The position numbers and the translations under genes are program-made. The notes beneath the pieces were generated by a model. The model made no database searches, was not told the origin of the DNA, and saw nothing but the letters and a program-made list of their open reading frames with translations. A stretch of 64,000 nt of DNA from an uncultured Porphyromonadaceae bacterium (GTDB lineage Bacteria > Bacteroidota > Bacteroidia > Bacteroidales > Muribaculaceae). Below are positions 59,486-64,000 of this stretch, piece after piece. Each line of letters begins with the position of its first letter. The first letter of the stretch is position 1. The DNA is taken from positions 1 to 64,000 of the forward strand of contig CAMWTJ010000006.1 in the NCBI GenBank assembly GCA_947177185.1, given 5' to 3'.

Positions 59486-60453
59486 TCGGCTGTTCCGCCA
59501 CCGTCTATGGTGTGTATGCGGCCGTTTTCGTCGTAAGTGAGTTCGCACACTTTAAGGCTGCGGAGCCAGGACTTGCCGCCGGAGGGCACGCTGTCGTGGT
59601 GGAACAGATACCACTTGCCTTCGTACTCTATGATGGAGTGGTGTGTGGTCCAGCCCACAACAGGTGTGAGTATCACACCCTGGTACACAAAGGGACCGTA
59701 AGGATTGTCGCCTATGGCATAGCACAGCAGATGGCTGTCGCCGGTGGAATAGGAGAAATAATACTTGCCGTTGTATTTGTGCACCCACGAGGCTTCGAAG
59801 AAGCGATGCGGGTCGTCGGCGCGCAGAGGTTTGCCCTCGGCATCCACCACCTGCACGGGACGCGGCTCTTCGGCGAACTGGAGCATATCCTTGGTCAGAC
59901 GCACGCAACGGCTGGGGAGCGACGGTTCGGCGCCTTCGGGCAGTTCGGCCGACTCAAGAGCCTTGTTGTCGCGGTAGCGTTGCAGCTGTCCGCCCCACAG
60001 TCCGCCGAAATACAGATAATACTCGCCGTTTTCAGGCAGCACGCATATATCCATGGAATAGCTGCCGCGTATGGGGTCGGGCTGCGGAATGAACGGTCCT
60101 TCGGGACGGTCGGCCACAGCCACGCCGATACGGAAAATATCGTTCTGGTCCTTGAGCGGGAAATAGAGATAGTATTTGCCGTCTTTCTCCGCGCAGTCGC
60201 AGTCCCAGAGCTGTCGTCCGGCCCAGGGTATGTCGGCTATGTCGAGCGCCTTGCCGTGGTCTGTGACTTTTCCCGTCATGGGGTCGCCGTCGATGGAGAG
60301 CACGTGCATGTCCTTCATCACATACTGGTCGCCGTTGTCGTTCTCCACGTTCTCGCACTCCCAGTCGTGCGAGGGATAAATGTATATCCGGCCGTTGAAC
60401 ACATGCACACTGGGGTCGGCCATATAATCGTCAGGAAAAAGATATCGTTTCAT
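59482..60453 (-). CDS. GH43 beta-xylosidase/arabinofuranosidase, no signal peptide
   Basis: 323 residues, start MKRYLFPDDYMADPSVHVF without a signal peptide, so intracellular. Five-bladed propeller with the base Asp in MADPSVHVF (residue 13), second Asp in SYSMDICVLP region and acid Glu in RFFEASWVHKYNG. The compact single-domain form with GRQLWDCDCAEKDGKYYLYFP is that of GH43 subfamily 1, which includes xylosidases. It would cut imported xylo-oligosaccharides to xylose for XylA. 4-bp overlaps with both neighbours (GH10 upstream, GH67 downstream) point to strict translational coupling. Confidence 0.92.
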   Translation of the reverse strand: MKRYLFPDDYMADPSVHVFNGRIYIYPSHDWECENVENDNGDQYVMKDMHVLSIDGDPMTGKVTDHGKALDIADIPWAGRQLWDCDCAEKDGKYYLYFPLKDQNDIFRIGVAVADRPEGPFIPQPDPIRGSYSMDICVLPENGEYYLYFGGLWGGQLQRYRDNKALESAELPEGAEPSLPSRCVRLTKDMLQFAEEPRPVQVVDAEGKPLRADDPHRFFEASWVHKYNGKYYFSYSTGDSHLLCYAIGDNPYGPFVYQGVILTPVVGWTTHHSIIEYEGKWYLFHHDSVPSGGKSWLRSLKVCELTYDENGRIHTIDGGGTAE

Positions 60454-61556
60454 TTTACGCTATGGTATTGGATAAGTTTTTTCATAAAGGGTTTCATCTC
60501 GTAGTTGCGGTCAAACAGCAGCGGGTATTCCTTGCGTCCGCGCATCGGCCATCCGTTTTTCCAGGAATCGCCGTCGCTCACCCCCCACACCGTCACGCGG
60601 TCTATCACATCGGCATGGCGCACGAACATGCTCATGAAGGCGTCCATGCGGCTGTTCCATATGGCGGCCACGTCGTCCGGCAGATTGTCGGGATACGGAT
60701 TGAGCGCTTTCTGGAACGCAACCACGTCGGCCACGTTGGCCGAGCGGGTGAGCGTGGGCAGGGCACTCATGTCCCACTCCGTGATCATCACCTTGCAGCC
60801 CGTGGAGGCAAACGCTTCTATGGCCTGCTCGAACTGTCGGAAATCGGGATAGTCCATGCCCATGTGGCCCTGCATGCCGATGGCGTCGATGCGCAGTCCG
60901 CGGTTCTTGAGCTCGCGCACCATGCGCACCACGGCATCGCGGCGGCCCGGCACGTTCATGCCGTAGTCGTTGTAGTACAGTTCCGCGTCGGGGTCGGCTT
61001 CGTGGGCATACTGGAAAGCCAGCGGTATAAACTCTTCGCCGAGTATCTCGTAGAAGGGGCTTTTGCGGTAGGCGCCGCTCTCGACAATGGCTTCGTTGAC
61101 CACGTCCCAGCCTTTGATGCGGCCTTTGTAGCGTCCGACCACTGTGTGTATGTGGTCGCGCATGCGCGCTTTCAGCGTGTCGGCGCTCACGTACTGTCCG
61201 TTGTCGTCGTACGGAAACCACGGAGCGAGCTGGCTGTGCCATATCAGGCAGTGTCCTATCACGGTAAGGCCGTTGTCCTCACCGAATTTCACAAACGCAT
61301 CGGCATCGTCCCAAAAATAGACATCGCGCTCGGGATGTATTTTTTCGGATTTCATCACATTTTCGGGAACCACGGTATTGAAATGGCGCTTCACCACTTC
61401 CGCGCCCCGCGCGTCGGTTTCCTTGGCCTGAGCGTCGTTGATGGCTACTCCCACACGGAACATGTCGCCGAAGGCGTCTTTCATGGTGGCTTCGCCTGAT
61501 GCGGCGGCGCCTAAGGCTGCGGCCGCTGCGAAAAGTAAGCTGACAGTCTTTTTCAT
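60450..61556 (-). CDS. GH10 endo-beta-1,4-xylanase
   Basis: 368 residues with signal peptide MKKTVSLLFAAAAALGAAASG. Complete GH10 barrel: NVMKSEKIHPER, VIGHCLIWHSQLAPW, the acid/base Glu in WDVVNEAIVES, NDYGMN, and the nucleophile Glu in VMITEWDMSAL, followed by VTVWGVSDGDSW. It cleaves the xylan backbone; without a lipobox it is more likely periplasmic. The GH43 start overlaps its stop by 4 bp, and the transporter gene is 7 nt upstream. Confidence 0.97.
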   Translation of the reverse strand: MKKTVSLLFAAAAALGAAASGEATMKDAFGDMFRVGVAINDAQAKETDARGAEVVKRHFNTVVPENVMKSEKIHPERDVYFWDDADAFVKFGEDNGLTVIGHCLIWHSQLAPWFPYDDNGQYVSADTLKARMRDHIHTVVGRYKGRIKGWDVVNEAIVESGAYRKSPFYEILGEEFIPLAFQYAHEADPDAELYYNDYGMNVPGRRDAVVRMVRELKNRGLRIDAIGMQGHMGMDYPDFRQFEQAIEAFASTGCKVMITEWDMSALPTLTRSANVADVVAFQKALNPYPDNLPDDVAAIWNSRMDAFMSMFVRHADVIDRVTVWGVSDGDSWKNGWPMRGRKEYPLLFDRNYEMKPFMKKLIQYHSVK

Positions 61557-61563
61557 TTCGGAA

Positions 61564-62973
61564 TTACAGTTTGTGTCGACGCTCTATCTCGGCATTGATT
61601 TCGTCAATGCGTGCGTCGTCGAGTTCATATTTTGATATGATAAACATGGACACAAGAAGCAGCACAGCGGGTATCACGGCCACAAGCCAGAGTATGCCCT
61701 GCTGCGCGAACGCGCTCTGCACGGCGGCGTCCTTGTCGAAGCCCACGAACGCGAGCACCAGGCCGGGCACCACTCCTCCCATGGCCATGCCGGCCTTGTA
61801 GAATATGCCGGTAAGGGCGTTGACAATGCCGCTGATGCGCTTGCCGTGGGTGTACTCGCCGTAGCTTATGACCTCGGGCACGAGAGCCCACATATAGCCG
61901 GTGGCCACTATTATGCCGGTGGATTTGACAAACTGCGCCACATATACGAGCCACATATGCTCTTTAAGGGAGGGTACCATCGATATGGCGTAAAGCATGG
62001 CCATGCCTACGACGGCCGTAGACAGGAAGATATAAAACATGCCGCGCTTGCCCACCTGCTTCTTTATCCACGGAATCATGGGCATGAATATAAACGCCGG
62101 GAAGGAGCCAAGGCCCATGAACACCGACAGCTCGCCGGCGCTGCCGCCGAGGTTGTAGTTGATGTAGTAGGCACCTGCGCTGTTGCTTATGGCCATAAGG
62201 GCGAAAGCGGTGATAAAGAAGAACGCGAGGATGCGCAGCGGGCGGTTGCGCACAAATTCGAGCCACAGGTCGCTGACCTTGACGTTTTCGGTTTCGCTTT
62301 TGTCCATCACCACGCGCTCGCGGCACTGCGAGAAGCAGAATATGAGCAGGGCAAGACCCACGAGGCCGTAAATCGACATGGTCATGAACCACGCGTAGTC
62401 GTTGCTCGAAAGGTCGGCGGTTTCGCCCGGGTCAAACAGTTTCACCAGCATCGGGATGCCCATGCCCACGGCAAGGCCGCCGAGATTGGCCATGAACATG
62501 CGGGTGGAGGTGAGCACCGTGATTTCGTGTGTGTCGCGCGTGAGCGACGCGTTGAGCGCGCCGTACGGCACGTTGACGAGTGTGTAGCACATCGAGAGGC
62601 CCACATAGGTCACGTAGGCATACACCAGCGAGCCGCTGAAGCCGTTCCAGAAGCAGAGTATGGCAAAACCGGTGAGGGGTATGCCTCCAAGCACGAGATA
62701 GGCCCTGTACTTTCCGAGCTTCGGGTCGCGCTTGTCGACAAACGCGCCTACGAGCGGGTCCCAAATTACGTCGACTATGCGCACTATGAGAAACATCACG
62801 GCGGCAACTGCCGGGTCGAGCCCGAACACATTAGTATAATAGAACAGCAAATACATGCTGATGGTCTGGTAAATCAGATTCTGCGCAAGGTCGCCGGAGC
62901 CAAAACCTATGCGCTGCAGCCAGGAGAGCTTGTAGAAGCCGTTGCTTTCTGTAGTCTTGTATGTGTCAGTCAT
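61564..62973 (-). CDS. GPH-family sugar:cation symporter (xyloside transporter)
   Basis: 469 residues, 12 predicted helices. The glycoside-pentoside-hexuronide family is shown by LSWLQRIGFGSGDLAQNLIYQTISMYLLFYYTN at the start, IVRIVDVIWDPLVGAFVDK and FVDKRDPKLGKYRAYLVLGGIP, then NVPYGALNASLTRD and ISYGEYTHGKRISGIVNAL. It sits in the inner membrane and carries xylose or xylo-oligosaccharides into the cell. Its place before GH10, GH43 and GH67 genes supports that cargo; the intracellular GH43 would then process it. The gap to the esterase gene upstream is 12 nt. Confidence 0.92.
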   Translation of the reverse strand: MTDTYKTTESNGFYKLSWLQRIGFGSGDLAQNLIYQTISMYLLFYYTNVFGLDPAVAAVMFLIVRIVDVIWDPLVGAFVDKRDPKLGKYRAYLVLGGIPLTGFAILCFWNGFSGSLVYAYVTYVGLSMCYTLVNVPYGALNASLTRDTHEITVLTSTRMFMANLGGLAVGMGIPMLVKLFDPGETADLSSNDYAWFMTMSIYGLVGLALLIFCFSQCRERVVMDKSETENVKVSDLWLEFVRNRPLRILAFFFITAFALMAISNSAGAYYINYNLGGSAGELSVFMGLGSFPAFIFMPMIPWIKKQVGKRGMFYIFLSTAVVGMAMLYAISMVPSLKEHMWLVYVAQFVKSTGIIVATGYMWALVPEVISYGEYTHGKRISGIVNALTGIFYKAGMAMGGVVPGLVLAFVGFDKDAAVQSAFAQQGILWLVAVIPAVLLLVSMFIISKYELDDARIDEINAEIERRHKL

Positions 62974-62985
62974 GGTATAGTCTAA

Positions 62986-64000
62986 TTATTTTTTCACGGG
63001 TAGAGATTTTGTCACTGCTTCGGCTACGCGTTTGCCGAGAGTCTTTTTGTCGAGAGGATGTATGTCGTTCCACTCTCCGAGGTCGCTGTTGCGGATGAGT
63101 GTCGCAGCGGGGTCGGCGTCGGCCACCTCGGCCTGACGGGCGCGCATTTCTGCCCATGCTCTGCGGCCGCCGACGTCGCTCTTGTGCAGGAAATCGGCCA
63201 GTTCCACGATATAGAACGGCATGTCCGAACGGCCGAATCCCTTGCGCCAGTCGGCAATCATTGCGGTAAGTTTGTCGGCATATTCGGCACGGTTGCCCAC
63301 GTTCGACTCGCCCTGATACCACACCACGCCGGCAAAAGGCACATTGAACAGCGGCGCAATCATGGCATCGTACAGCACCACCGGCGTGTAATGATAAAAC
63401 TCCATGCCGGGGCCCTGCGGCATACGCGCACCTGTGCGGTGGCGCCACTGCCCTTCGAGCGAAACCTCGCTGCCATCGGCAAGTATCAGTTTGTACGGCT
63501 TGTCGAGCACGAAACGCGCGCGGCCGCCGCCGCTTATGCCACGCACGGTGATTACGTTGTCGCCTTCACGCAGCACTCCGGCCGGCACCTTATAGATGCG
63601 CGGCGGATACTGGTAGCCCACCGTGCCCACGAACGTGCCGTTGACAAAAGCCGAATCGGCGCCCTCGAAGCATCCGAGGCGCAAAGTGGCATCGCCTGCA
63701 GCCTGACCGGCGTCGAGGCTCACATGACGCCGCAGCCAGTGGCTTCCGGGGTAGTGCCTGGCGCTGCGGGGGTCGTATGCCCAGTCGGACTCAAGCAGGT
63801 CCACCGTGTCCCAGTCCGAATCGTCGAGATTGAAATCGCTCCACTGCACGTCGCCCGTACGTCCTGGGTCCGACAGATAGAGCTGCTTGTTCCAGCGCGC
63901 GTAGTTCTCGCCTTCGAGCTTTTTTATGCGCTCGCGGTAGCCGTCGTCCTCATAAAGCTTTTTCTTGGCGAGGTCGGCCGGCCAGCGCGCAATGGTTTCT
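62986..64000 (-). CDS. SGNH-family acetylesterase (sialate O-acetylesterase-like/acetylxylan esterase), C-terminal part
   Basis: The reading frame is open to the end of the window, so the gene begins beyond it; 337 codons are visible, including the stop. A jelly-roll insert (about 45 to 190 residues in; FNLDDSDWDTVDLLESDWAYDP, GSHWLRRHVSLD, FEGADSAFVNGTFVGTVGYQYPPRIY) interrupts the SGNH hydrolase domain. Visible catalytic blocks are GVVWYQGESNVG and the C-terminal EWNDIHPLDKK with the Asp/His pair; the Ser block lies upstream of the window. In a xylan operon it probably removes acetyl groups from xylan or xylo-oligosaccharides (inference). Confidence 0.88.
   Translation of the reverse strand, partial: ETIARWPADLAKKKLYEDDGYRERIKKLEGENYARWNKQLYLSDPGRTGDVQWSDFNLDDSDWDTVDLLESDWAYDPRSARHYPGSHWLRRHVSLDAGQAAGDATLRLGCFEGADSAFVNGTFVGTVGYQYPPRIYKVPAGVLREGDNVITVRGISGGGRARFVLDKPYKLILADGSEVSLEGQWRHRTGARMPQGPGMEFYHYTPVVLYDAMIAPLFNVPFAGVVWYQGESNVGNRAEYADKLTAMIADWRKGFGRSDMPFYIVELADFLHKSDVGGRRAWAEMRARQAEVADADPAATLIRNSDLGEWNDIHPLDKKTLGKRVAEAVTKSLPVKK

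Noticed and set aside
1-64000. CRISPR arrays, tRNA or rRNA genes, transposases and phage genes
   Set aside because: No regularly spaced repeats, cloverleaf-like segments, rRNA stretches or transposase/integrase motifs were found on either strand.

Overview
The window reads as a chromosomal segment of a gut Bacteroidota, most likely the order Bacteroidales. Muribaculaceae-type high-GC DNA is an inference. Supports are SusC/SusD pairs, a hybrid two-component regulator, lipobox-rich exported proteins, TAnnTTTG-type promoters without Shine-Dalgarno sequences, and a Mfa1/FimB-type pilus operon. No tRNA, rRNA, CRISPR array, integrase or insertion sequence was seen.

Region 1 (1-27084) is a polysaccharide utilisation locus that resembles known xyloglucan loci. 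A hybrid sensor (8140-12105) sits between two transcription units. Leftward run a PA14-containing GH31 alpha-xylosidase, a GH2 and a GH3 enzyme, a VOC-family remnant, and the first codons of a second xylose isomerase copy. Rightward run SusC, SusD, two surface lipoproteins, a BACON-GH5 endoglucanase, GH43 and GH97. A 29-bp sequence (ATGTTAACTG-N8-TGAAATGTTAT) occurs on each side of the regulator, in the same orientation relative to the gene it precedes, and is the best operator candidate. Region 2 (27195-28905) holds KDG kinase and KDPG aldolase.

Region 3 (28984-39737) is a leftward pilus operon: DUF3575, DUF3868/OmpA-like, Mfa1-like fimbrillin, FimB/Mfa2-like anchor, two further fimbrial lipoproteins and a thioredoxin-fold protein. 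The DUF3868 gene has an in-frame stop at codon 5 of its natural signal peptide. Region 4 (40120-46432) has GH31 and GH30 enzymes opposite a divergent TonB-receptor-like barrel. Region 5 (46510-49572) holds a small exported protein, a strongly promoted structured RNA of about 174 nt (6S-like candidate), two tandem PEGA-like paralogs and a jelly-roll-like exported protein.

Region 6 (49663-64000) is a leftward run of eleven tightly packed genes for glucuronoxylan use: an acetylesterase (cut by the window end), GPH sugar transporter, GH10 xylanase, GH43, GH67 alpha-glucuronidase, XylB, XylA, mannonate dehydratase, SDR mannonate oxidoreductase, uronate isomerase and a hexuronate transporter. Xylose goes through XylA/XylB. 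Glucuronate goes through UxaC, the SDR enzyme and UxuA to KDG, which the kinase and aldolase of region 2 complete, so the pathway is whole within the window but split over two loci.
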